A stretch of DNA of 64,000 nt from Acidimicrobiales bacterium (GCA_030743005.1 JASLTG010000004.1:62001-126000); one strand, 5' to 3'; numbered from the stretch's first letter, positions 1 through 9,032 are shown. The notes: generated by a model from the letters alone, not told the origin. Made by a program: numbers and translations.

Positions 1-151
1 TGCCCCTGTGAGAGGAACAGCAACTGTGGCAGGAGCTGCTCGACGAGTCAGTCGTGATTTGCGTGAAGCGTGGGCAGATGGACAGCGACAGATGCGCGAT
101 ACCGAAACGAAATTACGTGACGAACAAATAAAGGTTTCTGACCGTTATTGA
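1..151 (+). CDS. C-terminal end of small protein upstream of alaS (partial)
   Basis: An open frame enters from the left edge (codons from base 2) and ends at TGA 149-151, giving about 49 residues. The visible tail is alanine-rich, then strongly charged, and ends in a helix-prone Arg/Glu/Asp/Gln stretch. Many actinobacteria carry a short YtxH/DUF6167-like membrane-anchored protein directly before alaS, and its charged tail resembles this one. That assignment rests on position and composition only, because the N-terminus lies outside the window. Confidence 0.55.
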   Translation, partial: APVRGTATVAGAARRVSRDLREAWADGQRQMRDTETKLRDEQIKVSDRY

Positions 152-182
152 TTAGGACCGAGTCCCAGTAGCAACACCTCGC

Positions 183-188
183 TACCAT
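183..188 (+). promoter_or_regulatory. candidate -10 box of alaS (leaderless)
   Basis: TACCAT fits the actinobacterial TANNNT -10 pattern and ends 8 nt before the ATG of alaS, so transcription would start at or next to the start codon. No convincing Shine-Dalgarno or -35 is visible. It is one of a dozen such sites in the window. Confidence 0.45.
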
Positions 189-196
189 CTTGAGAC

Positions 197-2785
197 ATGC
201 AAGCAGGTGAATTGAGAGAAGCCTTCTCAACATTCTGGACCGAGCGCGACCATCAGGTCCGTAGTTCAGCGAGTCTCATACCCCATGAGCCCTCGTTGTT
301 GTTCACTGTGGCCGGAATGGTCCCCTTCATGCCGTACTTCTTGGGGGAGGAGCAACCTCCGGCGTCGCGGCTCTGCACCATTCAAAAGTGTGTTCGTGCT
401 GGAGGCAAACACAACGACCTTGATGACATAGGCAGAACCAACCGCCACTTCACCTTCTTTGAAATGATGGGCAACTTTAGTTTCGGTGATTACTTCAAAG
501 CTGAAGCTATTCCTTGGGCCTGGGAGTTCGTAACCGAAGTTCTTAACCTAGAAAGAGATCGACTTTGGGTCACCGTTCATGTAAGTGATGACGAGGCTGA
601 GGAAATTTGGACCTCATCAGTTGGCCTACCAGCTGAGCGGATACAGCGATTAGATAAAGACAACTGGTGGGCGGCCGGCGATACCGGGCCATGCGGTCCT
701 TGCAGCGAAATTTTTTATGACCTGGGTCCGGAATATGGCGATGATGGCGGACCCGCAGAAGGTGGAGAAGACCGATTCATCGAAGTGTGGAACCTAGTTT
801 TCATGCAATTTTCCAACGACGGGTCTGGTGATTTAGCACCCTTGCCGCAGACAGGCATTGACACTGGCGCCGGAATGGAGCGGCTACTAGCTGTTCTCCA
901 AGGAGTCCCATCTGTATGGGATATAGATCTGTTCGCACCCTTGCTGTCAGAAGCGGAGCGAATTACTGGAATTAAGTATGGGCAGGATGCATCCACCGAT
1001 ATTTCGATGCGAATCTTTGCAGATCATGCACGGTCTACAGCTCTGTTAATTAGTGATGGCGTTTTTCCCTCTAACGAAGATCGCGGTTATGTACTTCGCC
1101 GCATCATCCGTCGAGCAGTTAGGCATGCCTGGACTTTGGGCGTCGAGGATGTCGTAATGCCTTCGTTAGTTGAAGTTGTAGCCGATGTAATGGGCGACCA
1201 CTATTCGGAATTACGTGAGAACCTAGAACTGATAAAAGATGTCGTCGGCAGAGAAGAAGAACAATTTCGGCGAACATTGGTAACTGGCTCGCAAATACTA
1301 GATGACGCCGTGAGTTCTCTCGCTGACGGGCAGTCACTGCCAGGAGACGTTGCGTTTCAGCTTCACGATACGTTTGGCTTTCCTGTGGAGGTCACAGAAG
1401 AAATTCTTAACGAACGGAACCTCACTTTAGACAAAGAGGGTTTCGACGTATCGATGAACGAGCAACGTGAGCGAGCTCGATCAGCTAGAGATGATGGGCC
1501 CGCCATAGCAAACGAGGTATACCGTGACATCCTTGACCAGTTCAAGGTGACAGAGTTTGTTCGTGAGTCCAGCAGCGTCGATGACGCCCAAGTCCTCGCT
1601 GTAGTTGAGTTAGAAGAGTCTCGGGTTGAAGTGTTTCTTGATAAGACACCGTTCTATGCCGAGAGTGGCGGGCAAATCGGCGATGTCGGCACAATAAGAA
1701 CTGACGATGGTGTTGTAGAAGTAGATGACTGCACCTTTGCCCTGCCCGGCTTACACCGCCATATAGGTCGCATCGTTGAGGGAACTATCAGTGCTAATTC
1801 CAGTGCCACCGCAGAGATCGATGATGAACGGCGTTCAGCAATTCGCAGAAATCACACAGCTACTCATATCCTGCATTGGGCCTTACGCGAAGTTCTCGGA
1901 GATCACGTCAAACAAGCTGGCTCGTTGGTCGCTTCTGATCGGTTGCGTTTTGACTTCAACCATTTCGAAGCGGTCACATCTGAGCAACAGGCAGAGATCG
2001 AAGACCTTGTTAATACGGAGTTACTTACCAATGGAAGCTGCCGTCACTACGAAACAACGATGGAACACGCCCAAGAGGTCGGAGCTGTTGCATTTTTCGG
2101 TGACAAATACGGGGACATAGTGAGAGTCTTGGAGGCTGGCCAGCACTCGCTCGAATTGTGCGGAGGGACTCACGTCGATGCCTTAGGCGATATAGGGCAC
2201 CTCAGAATCATCTCAGAAAGCAGTATTGGTTCCAACATTCGTCGAGTCGAAGCGGTGACCGGACTGGCTACCGTCGAGCGGCTTCAAAATAGTGAGCAAT
2301 TATTAGCCCAAGTAGGTGAGTTGCTCAACGCATCGTCTGACGAAGTTCTAGATGCTCTACAACGCCGCTTAGGAGAGATCAAAGACCTACGTAGTCAAGT
2401 TAAGACGCTGCAACAGGTCACAGCTGGAGTTCGGGCAAATGAGCTCGCTGATAGTGCTGAAAATGGAATCGTTGTCGAGCGATTAGATGGAATGGAACGC
2501 GACGAATTGCGCGACCTAGCCGCAGCCATAAGAGATCGTTCAGATATTCAAGCCGTGGTCTTAGCCGGAGCTCCCGATAGCGGCGGGGTTGCACTGGTAT
2601 CTGCTGTCGTTCCTGACGGAAAGTTTGAAGCATCGTCACTTATTGACGAAGCAGCAAAGGTGATCCAGGGGGGCTTCGGTCGCAAGGGCAACCCACCGCT
2701 GATTGTCGCGGGAGGGAAAAACGTCGACGGGATTGAAGAGGCGCTAAATAGTGCCCGACGGGCCGCTGGTATAGAGGGAGGCTGA
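197..2785 (+). CDS. alaS: Alanine--tRNA ligase
   Basis: Cytoplasmic class II aminoacyl-tRNA synthetase that charges tRNA-Ala. At 862 residues it has the usual full length. The N-terminal catalytic core is followed by the editing domain with metal-ligand motifs HTATH (starting at residue 553) and CGGTH (Cys655, His659), then a coiled segment and a C-Ala domain with a glycine-rich tail (GGFGRKGNPP). Editing hydrolyses Ser-tRNA-Ala and Gly-tRNA-Ala. The ATG at 197 starts at the conserved N-terminus and is probably leaderless. It heads a tight set with ruvX, mltG and aroE, as in other actinobacteria. Confidence 0.98.
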   Translation: MQAGELREAFSTFWTERDHQVRSSASLIPHEPSLLFTVAGMVPFMPYFLGEEQPPASRLCTIQKCVRAGGKHNDLDDIGRTNRHFTFFEMMGNFSFGDYFKAEAIPWAWEFVTEVLNLERDRLWVTVHVSDDEAEEIWTSSVGLPAERIQRLDKDNWWAAGDTGPCGPCSEIFYDLGPEYGDDGGPAEGGEDRFIEVWNLVFMQFSNDGSGDLAPLPQTGIDTGAGMERLLAVLQGVPSVWDIDLFAPLLSEAERITGIKYGQDASTDISMRIFADHARSTALLISDGVFPSNEDRGYVLRRIIRRAVRHAWTLGVEDVVMPSLVEVVADVMGDHYSELRENLELIKDVVGREEEQFRRTLVTGSQILDDAVSSLADGQSLPGDVAFQLHDTFGFPVEVTEEILNERNLTLDKEGFDVSMNEQRERARSARDDGPAIANEVYRDILDQFKVTEFVRESSSVDDAQVLAVVELEESRVEVFLDKTPFYAESGGQIGDVGTIRTDDGVVEVDDCTFALPGLHRHIGRIVEGTISANSSATAEIDDERRSAIRRNHTATHILHWALREVLGDHVKQAGSLVASDRLRFDFNHFEAVTSEQQAEIEDLVNTELLTNGSCRHYETTMEHAQEVGAVAFFGDKYGDIVRVLEAGQHSLELCGGTHVDALGDIGHLRIISESSIGSNIRRVEAVTGLATVERLQNSEQLLAQVGELLNASSDEVLDALQRRLGEIKDLRSQVKTLQQVTAGVRANELADSAENGIVVERLDGMERDELRDLAAAIRDRSDIQAVVLAGAPDSGGVALVSAVVPDGKFEASSLIDEAAKVIQGGFGRKGNPPLIVAGGKNVDGIEEALNSARRAAGIEGG

Positions 2786-2793
2786 TTCCTCGG

Positions 2794-3204
2794 ATGAGAG
2801 CCGTCGGAATCGACCTAGGAGAGAAACGCATCGGCGTCGCCATTTCAGATAGCAGCGGCAGCCTCGCTACTCCATATGAAGTTGTTACCCGGACAGGAAG
2901 TCGCGACCAAGACCATCGGCGCATCAGAGCTATCGTCGAGGAAGTGGAGGCGGAAATTCTCGTTGTCGGACTTCCCCTATCACTAGATGGGAGCGAAGGG
3001 CCGGCAGCGCAAGGTGCTAGAAAAGAAGCAGAAGCCATTCGGCAAACAATTTCGATTCCCATCGAACTACACGACGAACGGTTCACGACCGTTGAAGCTG
3101 AACGAATATTAAAAGAACAAGGACTCGACGCTACGGAGAGACGCAAAGTAGTTGACAAAGTTGCAGCAGCCATCTTGCTACAAGCTTGGATGGAGGGGAG
3201 ATGA
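2794..3204 (+). CDS. ruvX: YqgF/RuvX family putative Holliday junction resolvase
   Basis: A 136-residue RNase H-fold nuclease of the YqgF family, linked in other bacteria to pre-16S rRNA 5'-end processing and possibly Holliday-junction resolution. The N-terminal GIDLGEKRIGVAISD carries the first catalytic Asp (Asp7), and a conserved HDERFTTVEA segment follows in the second half. It starts 8 nt after alaS, and its TGA overlaps the mltG ATG (ATGA), so the two are probably translationally coupled. Confidence 0.93.
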   Translation: MRAVGIDLGEKRIGVAISDSSGSLATPYEVVTRTGSRDQDHRRIRAIVEEVEAEILVVGLPLSLDGSEGPAAQGARKEAEAIRQTISIPIELHDERFTTVEAERILKEQGLDATERRKVVDKVAAAILLQAWMEGR

Positions 3205-4385
3205 ACAGCCCCGCTGACACATCCTTCAGAGGGTTTCGTCCGCCACCACCCCGGCAACGTCGCACCGAACGAGCCAAACCCAGTCAACGAGAAGGAGTTG
3301 ACTACGAAACAGTGTTCGTTCGTAAAGGACGAGGAACTACTCTGTCGATTCTGTTCTTGTTGGGACTCCTCTTAATAGCGACTTGGGCAACACTCCGTGC
3401 AGTCCAATGGGGGAGAGAACAACTCGACCCCCCAGGAGAGCAGGGAGCAGCAATCAACTTGACGCTACCCCCAGGCGTGAGTACCAGCGGAATTTCCAAG
3501 ATCCTGGAACAGTACGGGGTGATACCTGATGCGAGAGCATACGAGTGGTACGTGCGTCTCAAAGGGGCACCTTTGTTTCAGGCAGGCGACTACACGTTTC
3601 ACACGAATTCAGCGGTGTGGGATGCGCTGGAGGTCCTACAAACCGGACCGCGCTACGTAGAACAAACTGTGCAGATCCGACTCACAATCCCAGAAGGGCT
3701 GACGGTTCGACAAATCATCAGTGTTATTGACCAAGTTGAAGATGCTCCCTTTAGCGGGGCGGAATTCGAAGACGAAATGCGGATGCAACACGTCGTCTCA
3801 AATTACGCGCCCTCCCCCTCGGCTATGCCGGTAGGGGCGATTGAACCTTATGAAGGACTGCTCTTCCCCGACACTTATTACTTAGGTCCAGACTCCACCC
3901 CGGAAGAACTCTTGACTCAAATGTTGACCAGATTCGACCAAGTCTTAACACAACTCGGCTATGCAGCAGCTCCCCAGACCGTTGGCCTCACTCCCTATCA
4001 GACAGTTGTGCTAGCGAGCTTGATCGAACGCGAAGCCCGCGTTGGGAATGAACGAGCAAAGATCTCAAGGGTCATCCACAACCGCCTCGCTGCGGACTGG
4101 TACTTAGGTATTGATGCCTCAATCATTTACGTCACTGGCGACAATCAGTTGACTGCAAGCGACCTCCAAACCAAATCACCTTTCAATACGCGGTTGTCGA
4201 AAGGTCTTCCCCCGACACCGATAGCGGCGCCGGGCAAAGCAGCGTTAGAAGCAGCAATGGCACCGGTATCGGGACAGTGGATGTTTTACGTGCTTGCCGA
4301 CTCAGAAGGGCGACACAATTTTTCGGTTAGTAATGATGAATTTGAACGGGATAAAGCCAAATGTCAAGAGCGCGGCCTGTGTTAG
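3201..4385 (+). CDS. mltG: Endolytic murein transglycosylase MltG
   Basis: Membrane-anchored lytic transglycosylase (YceG family) that cuts nascent glycan strands and is thought to set their length. A basic, proline-rich cytoplasmic tail (residues 1-45) precedes one membrane helix (about 46-68), a LysM-like region and the catalytic domain; Glu276 in LASLIEREA matches the catalytic Glu of E. coli MltG. The C-terminal SPFNTRLSKGLPPTPIAAPG block is typical. I chose ATG 3201 (394 residues), which overlaps ruvX by four bases. A TTG at 3186 would add five residues but lies inside ruvX. Confidence 0.93.
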   Translation: MNSPADTSFRGFRPPPPRQRRTERAKPSQREGVDYETVFVRKGRGTTLSILFLLGLLLIATWATLRAVQWGREQLDPPGEQGAAINLTLPPGVSTSGISKILEQYGVIPDARAYEWYVRLKGAPLFQAGDYTFHTNSAVWDALEVLQTGPRYVEQTVQIRLTIPEGLTVRQIISVIDQVEDAPFSGAEFEDEMRMQHVVSNYAPSPSAMPVGAIEPYEGLLFPDTYYLGPDSTPEELLTQMLTRFDQVLTQLGYAAAPQTVGLTPYQTVVLASLIEREARVGNERAKISRVIHNRLAADWYLGIDASIIYVTGDNQLTASDLQTKSPFNTRLSKGLPPTPIAAPGKAALEAAMAPVSGQWMFYVLADSEGRHNFSVSNDEFERDKAKCQERGLC

Positions 4386-5215
4386 TGCTTCCCGAGAACT
4401 TACCCGGACCAGACACGCGAATAGCAGCGGTGATCGGTGACCCTGTAAGTCATTCGCTGAGTCCGCGCCTTCACAACGCCGCCTTCGCAGCCCTTGAACT
4501 CGACTGGATGTACGTGGCGTGCCATGTGCCAGAAGGCCAGGGAGCTAACGCTGTCGAAGATATGAGAACTCTCGGATTCAAAGGATTGTCGGTAACGATG
4601 CCTCACAAGGCTGCCGTAGCTTCAGCCGTAGATAGTCTCTCGGCCACTGCTGCCAAACTCGGGGTGGTCAATTGTGTTCGGGTAGAAGACGACCGACTTA
4701 TCGGAGAGAACACCGATGGGATCGGGTTATTGAATTCGATACGCGCACAGATGGAAGTAGAGGTAGAGGATCTCCGAGTCGTCATTGTGGGAGCTGGCGG
4801 GGCTGCTCGATCTGTCGCTCTTACGATGGTCGAAAGTGGGTCCACGGTCGGGATATACAACAGGACGAACAGTTCGGCAGTGCAGGTTGTCGAAATTGTC
4901 GGAGGCACGAGCTCCGTAGTTCAACAAAACGCGATCAGAGATGCCGAACTTATTATCAACGCTACGCCGCTCGGTATGGCAGCGAACGATCCAATGCCTT
5001 TCGACGTAGACCTATTGCGGGATGGTCAAAGAGTTGTTGATCTCATCTACAAACCAGCAAAAACCACTTTGCTCAAAGAGGCGGAGGCACGCGGGCTTCA
5101 AACATTGAATGGACTGGGGATGCTTCTCTATCAAGCTGGTGAGCAATTTCGGTTATGGACCGGTCAACAACCTCCAATCAAGGCTATGGCCGAATCTGTT
5201 GGTATGACCCTTTGA
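4361..5215 (+). CDS. aroE: Shikimate dehydrogenase
   Basis: NADPH-dependent reduction of 3-dehydroshikimate to shikimate. Visible features are the substrate serines in GDPVSHSLSPRLHN, catalytic Lys83 in MPHK, Asp119 in ENTDG, the Rossmann motif GAGGAARS and the C-terminal NGLGMLLYQAGEQF helix. At 284 residues it is of normal length. ATG 4361 overlaps mltG by 25 nt; GTG codons at 4379 and 4385 are alternative starts close to the first conserved strand. aroC and aroK, which often follow aroE in actinobacteria, are not here. Confidence 0.95.
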   Translation: MSRARPVLVLPENLPGPDTRIAAVIGDPVSHSLSPRLHNAAFAALELDWMYVACHVPEGQGANAVEDMRTLGFKGLSVTMPHKAAVASAVDSLSATAAKLGVVNCVRVEDDRLIGENTDGIGLLNSIRAQMEVEVEDLRVVIVGAGGAARSVALTMVESGSTVGIYNRTNSSAVQVVEIVGGTSSVVQQNAIRDAELIINATPLGMAANDPMPFDVDLLRDGQRVVDLIYKPAKTTLLKEAEARGLQTLNGLGMLLYQAGEQFRLWTGQQPPIKAMAESVGMTL

Positions 5216-5314
5216 GGGCACCTCAGATCTAGTGATCACAACAACTCGAGTAACCACAGGCTGCCAAGTTGCTGAGTAGCGGTTATTTCAGGCTTGTTCA
5301 CACCTTTGAGTCGG

Positions 5315-5320
5315 TACTCT
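5315..5320 (+). promoter_or_regulatory. candidate -10 box of aroB (leaderless)
   Basis: TACTCT ends 7 nt before the GTG start of aroB, in the 112-nt gap after aroE. TTGTTC at 5294-5299 could be a -35 but the 15-nt spacer is short. The GGAG between box and GTG is too close to act as a normal Shine-Dalgarno. Confidence 0.45.
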
Positions 5321-5327
5321 TCGGAGT

Positions 5328-6326
5328 GTGATTCGTCTTGAGGTACCACTGGGCTCTCGTAGCTATCCGGTTGTGGTCGGCGCGTCTGTCCTCAGTCAGT
5401 TTCAATCACTCGTTCCCCCCGGAGTTTCGAGAGTGGCGTTCGTCACTCAACCAGGCATCGACGTGGAGGTGAAAACTGACCTGCCTTCCGCTGTCCATTT
5501 TCTGCCGGACGGAGAAGAAGCAAAGCAACTTCGAGTCATCGAAGATTTATGTTCGGCCTTCGCGCAACAAGGACTCACTCGCCAAGACCTAGTTGTTGGT
5601 ATTGGCGGTGGTGTCGTAACTGACGTCGCCGGTTTCGCTGCGTCTGTTTACCACCGAGGTATCCAAGTAATACATGTGCCAACCACGTTGTTAGGTCAAA
5701 TCGATGCTGCAATTGGGGGCAAAACGGGAGTGAACCTTCCCGAAGGTAAGAACCTTGTTGGAGCGTTTTGGCAACCAAGTGCGGTGTTATGCGATACCGA
5801 CGTACTCGCGTCGCTACCGGAAAGAGAATTTCGTTCAGGAATGGGTGAATTAGCTAAATACCATTTCCTCGGAGGTGACGGTTTAGACGCACTATCGCTA
5901 GATCAACGGGTAGCGGCGTGCATACAAATCAAGGCAGACATAGTGGCTGCCGATGAGCGAGAAGGTGCCGGCCGCGCCCTATTGAATTACGGGCACACGC
6001 TGGCTCATGCATTGGAAATAGAAGGCCGTTTTGATCTTCGGCATGGCGAAGCCGTAGCGGTTGGCATTCAATACGCAGCTTTGGTAGCGCATGCAATGGG
6101 ACGAATCGACGAAGCCAAGTTGGCGGAACATGGCCGAGTTCTTGATGTTTACGAACTACCCAGAGCTCTTCCCGAAGGGTGCGATGTTGACCAAGTGATG
6201 GCACTATTTGCTCGTGACAAGAAGGCAATAAACGGTTTGACGTTCGTTTTGGACGGTCCCAATGGTCTGGAAGTAGTACCGGGAGTGCCGGAAAAAGTAC
6301 TGCGAGACGTATTAACCCAAATGTGA
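5328..6326 (+). CDS. aroB: 3-dehydroquinate synthase
   Basis: NAD- and metal-dependent cyclisation of DAHP to 3-dehydroquinate, the second shikimate step. Recognisable motifs are GIGGGVVTDVAGFAAS (dinucleotide site), VPTTLLGQIDAAIGGKTGVN, the metal-site region LNYGHTLAHALE and RHGEAVAVG. At 332 residues it is a little shorter than the common 350-360, but both ends look intact. It starts with GTG, probably leaderless, and is followed by aroQ after 4 nt. The split from aroE by a promoter suggests aroB-aroQ-pepP as a separate unit. Confidence 0.95.
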   Translation: MIRLEVPLGSRSYPVVVGASVLSQFQSLVPPGVSRVAFVTQPGIDVEVKTDLPSAVHFLPDGEEAKQLRVIEDLCSAFAQQGLTRQDLVVGIGGGVVTDVAGFAASVYHRGIQVIHVPTTLLGQIDAAIGGKTGVNLPEGKNLVGAFWQPSAVLCDTDVLASLPEREFRSGMGELAKYHFLGGDGLDALSLDQRVAACIQIKADIVAADEREGAGRALLNYGHTLAHALEIEGRFDLRHGEAVAVGIQYAALVAHAMGRIDEAKLAEHGRVLDVYELPRALPEGCDVDQVMALFARDKKAINGLTFVLDGPNGLEVVPGVPEKVLRDVLTQM

Positions 6327-6330
6327 GGCA

Positions 6331-6816
6331 ATGATTTGCCCTCACGTCTGGCAACCTAGTGATGTGGCACGTCCTGTAATTCTTCTTGTCTCCGGACCGA
6401 ATCTAAATCTTTTAGGTGATCGCCAACCAGAGATCTACGGCTCCGAAACACTTTTGGACCACGTTGCTGCGGCGCGCGAACGGGCACAACAAAAAGGTTT
6501 TGATTTAGAGCATGTTCAAAGCAATCACGAAGGTGACTTGATCGATGCGATCCACGGAGCCCGAAGTCGCGTGGCTTCGATAGTGATTAATGCCGGAGCG
6601 CTGACTCATTACTCATGGTCGTTACACGACGCTTTGGCCGCCTACGAAGGTCCAGTCGTCGAGCTTCACCTATCTGATCCCAAAGAACGTGAGCCATGGC
6701 GACACTTGTCAGTGATTGAACCCGTGGCGGTTTCTTCGATAGTAGGAAAAGGAGGCGCTGGCTACCCGGAAGCAATTGACATCGCGATCGACGCCTTTAA
6801 CAAAAGCGATGATTGA
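6331..6816 (+). CDS. aroQ: 3-dehydroquinate dehydratase, type II
   Basis: Dodecameric type II enzyme that dehydrates 3-dehydroquinate to 3-dehydroshikimate. Motifs: GPNLNLLG, the loop Tyr in PEIYG, QSNHEGDLID, the catalytic region NAGALTHYS, and REPWRHLSVI. From ATG 6331 it has 161 residues, about 12 more than usual at the N-terminus; GTG 6364 would give a conventional 150-residue protein. Lies 4 nt after aroB and overlaps the next gene by 8 nt. Confidence 0.94.
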   Translation: MICPHVWQPSDVARPVILLVSGPNLNLLGDRQPEIYGSETLLDHVAAARERAQQKGFDLEHVQSNHEGDLIDAIHGARSRVASIVINAGALTHYSWSLHDALAAYEGPVVELHLSDPKEREPWRHLSVIEPVAVSSIVGKGGAGYPEAIDIAIDAFNKSDD

Positions 6817-7897
6817 CCTCCCAGAAATCAATCACAATTCTCGCCTGAACGACCTTCGTCAAGCGATGAGTGATCGTTCGATCGAAAATTTTCTGACAAT
6901 AGACGGCGTAAGTCTCAGGTGGCTTAGCGGCTTCACTGGATCGGCCGGAAAGCTACTAGTAGCAGCTTCCTCCAACCACTTGCTCACCGATGGCCGATAC
7001 GCGGACCAAGCCGCTCGACAGATATCTGGAACAGGAATTGAACTGTTTGTCGGCGATGGAAAGCAGCAGACCGAGTTCATTGCTACTCAAATGAGAAGTT
7101 CTAAGACTTTGACCCTCGAAGCTGATCGAATCAGTTGGGGAGCGGCAGAAGAATTGAAAGAACAGGTGGGGGCAGAGGTGCAGCCTTCTAACGGACTGAT
7201 CTCCGATTTGAGACGGGTAAAGGACCCGGCAGAAGTTGCTCGTATAGAAGCCGCAGCGTCAATAGCCGACAAGGCGTTGGCGCAGCTCCTTCCAAATCTC
7301 GGTGGGCAGCCAACCGAACTCGAATTCGCTCGAGCTCTTGACACTGCGATGTTCGATCTGGGAGCGGAAGCACTGTCGTTCGAAACTATCTGCGCGAGCG
7401 GGCCAAATGCGGCAGCGCCCCACGCAAGGCCCTCAAGTCGCGTGATCAAAGCACGAGACTTAGTGGTCCTAGATTTCGGTGCAGTAATTGACGGGTACCA
7501 CTCTGATATGACGAGAACCTACATAGTGGGTGACACCGATCAATCTTCTTGGGACCTGGTAAATAGTGTTACCGAAGCTCAAGAACGCGGATGTGAAATG
7601 GTCCGCCCTGGGGTCAAAGCCTGTGAGGTTGACGACACATGTCGGTCTCATTTAAGCAATAGAGGTCTAGGAGAGTATTTCGTACACGGGACAGGTCACG
7701 GAGTAGGTCTTGAGATTCATGAGGCGCCGTGGATTAATGGAAAAAGCTCCGATGTTCTCGAGGAAGCCCAGGTAGTCACTGTGGAGCCAGGCGTGTACCT
7801 TCCCGGTGTCGGCGGTGTGCGCGTAGAAGACACAGTGTTGATTACATCGTCAGGATTTCGACGCCTTACCTCTGCCCCGAAAGATTCAATTGTCTAA
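6809..7897 (+). CDS. M24 family metallopeptidase (Xaa-Pro aminopeptidase-like)
   Basis: Cytoplasmic pita-bread-fold peptidase. A creatinase-like N-terminal domain (GFTGSAG, TDGRYADQA) precedes the metal domain, whose ligands are visible in LDFGAVIDGYHSDMTR (two Asp), HGTGHGVGLEIHE (His) and VEPGVYLPGVGGVRVED (two Glu). The family cleaves Xaa-Pro bonds. It commonly sits beside aroQ and efp in actinobacteria, hence a possible link to proline-rich peptide turnover. I chose ATG 6809 (362 residues), which overlaps the aroQ stop; a further upstream in-frame start would run deep into aroQ. Confidence 0.9.
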   Translation: MIDLPEINHNSRLNDLRQAMSDRSIENFLTIDGVSLRWLSGFTGSAGKLLVAASSNHLLTDGRYADQAARQISGTGIELFVGDGKQQTEFIATQMRSSKTLTLEADRISWGAAEELKEQVGAEVQPSNGLISDLRRVKDPAEVARIEAAASIADKALAQLLPNLGGQPTELEFARALDTAMFDLGAEALSFETICASGPNAAAPHARPSSRVIKARDLVVLDFGAVIDGYHSDMTRTYIVGDTDQSSWDLVNSVTEAQERGCEMVRPGVKACEVDDTCRSHLSNRGLGEYFVHGTGHGVGLEIHEAPWINGKSSDVLEEAQVVTVEPGVYLPGVGGVRVEDTVLITSSGFRRLTSAPKDSIV

Positions 7898-7938
7898 GTC
7901 GACCTGTTTGTCGACAGTTCCCGAACCCAAGGAAACCT

Positions 7939-8505
7939 ATGTCCATATCCACTTCAGACTTCAAGAATGGGATGACGGTCGATTTAGACGATGGCCTTTT
8001 CCAGATATCAGAATTTCAGCACGTGAAACCAGGCAAAGGAGGCGCTTTCGTCCGGACCACGCTACGAAATGTTCGAACCGGAGCTGTGATCGAACGTACT
8101 TTCAGGGCTGGGGAGAAAATGGAACGTGCTGTCATCGACAAGCGCGAAATGCAATACCTCTACGCCGACGGCAGCGAGCTGGTCTTCATGGATGCTGAAA
8201 CTTATGAACAACTCCAAGTCGGTAGGCAACAACTTGGAACGGCACCGAATTATCTCGTAGAAGGAGAAGGGGCAGTCTTGCAAATGTATGGCGATGAAAT
8301 AATCGATATTGAATTGCCAGCATCAGTGGTGTTAACGGTTACTGAGACTGAACCAGGGATCCAAGGAGATCGTGTTTCTGGCGCTCGAAAGGCGGCGACC
8401 ATGCAGACCGGGCTGGTCGTGCAGGTCCCACTGTTCATTGAAATGGATGAACGACTGAAGGTAGACACGAGAACAGGTGATTACATCGAAAGAGCTAACG
8501 GGTGA
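7939..8505 (+). CDS. efp: Elongation factor P
   Basis: Ribosome-binding factor that rescues stalling at proline stretches. At 188 residues it has the three beta-barrel domains: the KOW-like N-domain, the OB domain and a C-domain ending VDTRTGDYIERA. The tip of the N-domain loop reads KPGKGGAF with Lys33 at the position modified in other bacteria. AAGGA lies 5-10 nt before the ATG. An overlapping ORF in another frame (7890-8198) is not real. nusB starts within its stop codon (GTGA). Confidence 0.97.
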   Translation: MSISTSDFKNGMTVDLDDGLFQISEFQHVKPGKGGAFVRTTLRNVRTGAVIERTFRAGEKMERAVIDKREMQYLYADGSELVFMDAETYEQLQVGRQQLGTAPNYLVEGEGAVLQMYGDEIIDIELPASVVLTVTETEPGIQGDRVSGARKAATMQTGLVVQVPLFIEMDERLKVDTRTGDYIERANG

Positions 8506-8918
8506 CTGAAGATCCGTTTGCACCCGGTCCTTCAATTCAGAAGCGAGAGGCTCGGGAGCGAGCCATTGAACTGTTATATGAAGCAGAAGTCCGAGGGATA
8601 CCGGTTGACGATGTTTTGAGCAGCCAGGTGATAGCCCCTGCGCAACTAGTCGAAGAGCTTGTTAAGGGAGTGTCCACAGATGTTGAACGAATTGATGCCG
8701 AAATTGATGCCTACCTCAACGAAGGCTGGTCGTTAGATCGTCTAGGAATGCTTGACCTATGGATCCTTCGAATAGGCATTCATGAACTACTTCTCGGGGA
8801 TGCACCGGTTGCCGTCATCATTAACGAAGCAGTTGAACTCGGAAACCTATTTGGTGCAACCGAAGATAGCGGCAAGTTCATCAACGGCATTCTTGGCGCC
8901 GCGGCACGCGACATGTAA
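8502..8918 (+). CDS. nusB: Transcription antitermination factor NusB
   Basis: All-helical RNA-binding protein that with NusE/S10 loads on boxA and supports rRNA antitermination. The 138-residue sequence has the family hallmarks: RERAIELLYEAEV near the N-terminus, SLDRLGMLDLWILRIGIHELL, and VIINEAVELGNLFG with a final GKFINGILGA. Starts with GTG overlapping the efp stop by four bases. Confidence 0.95.
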   Translation: MTEDPFAPGPSIQKREARERAIELLYEAEVRGIPVDDVLSSQVIAPAQLVEELVKGVSTDVERIDAEIDAYLNEGWSLDRLGMLDLWILRIGIHELLLGDAPVAVIINEAVELGNLFGATEDSGKFINGILGAAARDM

Positions 8919-8970
8919 TAGGCGCGGTAACGAGCCACGAATTAGCCACTGAAGAGAACTCTCTTTCGGC

Positions 8971-8976
8971 TAGGCT
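8971..8976 (+). promoter_or_regulatory. candidate -10 box of the pyr operon
   Basis: TAGGCT matches TANNNT in the 114-nt gap between nusB and pyrR. A start point a few bases downstream would give a leader of about 50 nt that contains the PyrR-binding hairpin. No clear -35 is seen. Confidence 0.35.
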
Positions 8977-8997
8977 GCACACCTGACCGTGAAGCGA

Positions 8998-9019
8998 GTC
9001 CAGTGAGGCTCATACGGAC
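8998..9019 (+). promoter_or_regulatory. PyrR-binding RNA hairpin in the pyr leader
   Basis: The leader reads GUCC (8998-9001), loop AGUGAGGCUCAUAC, GGAC (9016-9019). The core AGUCC-AG-UGAGGCU closely follows the PyrR-binding consensus known from Bacillus (AGUCCAGAGAGGCU) and related actinobacterial leaders. The hairpin ends 1 nt before the Shine-Dalgarno GGAGG (9021-9025) of pyrR, so PyrR-UMP bound here should block ribosome entry. A GTG at 9003 lies inside the loop and is not the pyrR start. Confidence 0.8.
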
Positions 9020-9032
9020 AGGAGGAAACACA

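Noticed and set aside
7890-8198. ORF overlapping efp in another frame
   Set aside because: It lies in the shadow of a well-conserved gene and its translation has no family features.
9003-9032. GTG 9003 as the pyrR start
   Set aside because: It lies inside the loop of the PyrR-binding hairpin and has no ribosome-binding site, whereas GTG 9033 has GGAGG 7 nt upstream.
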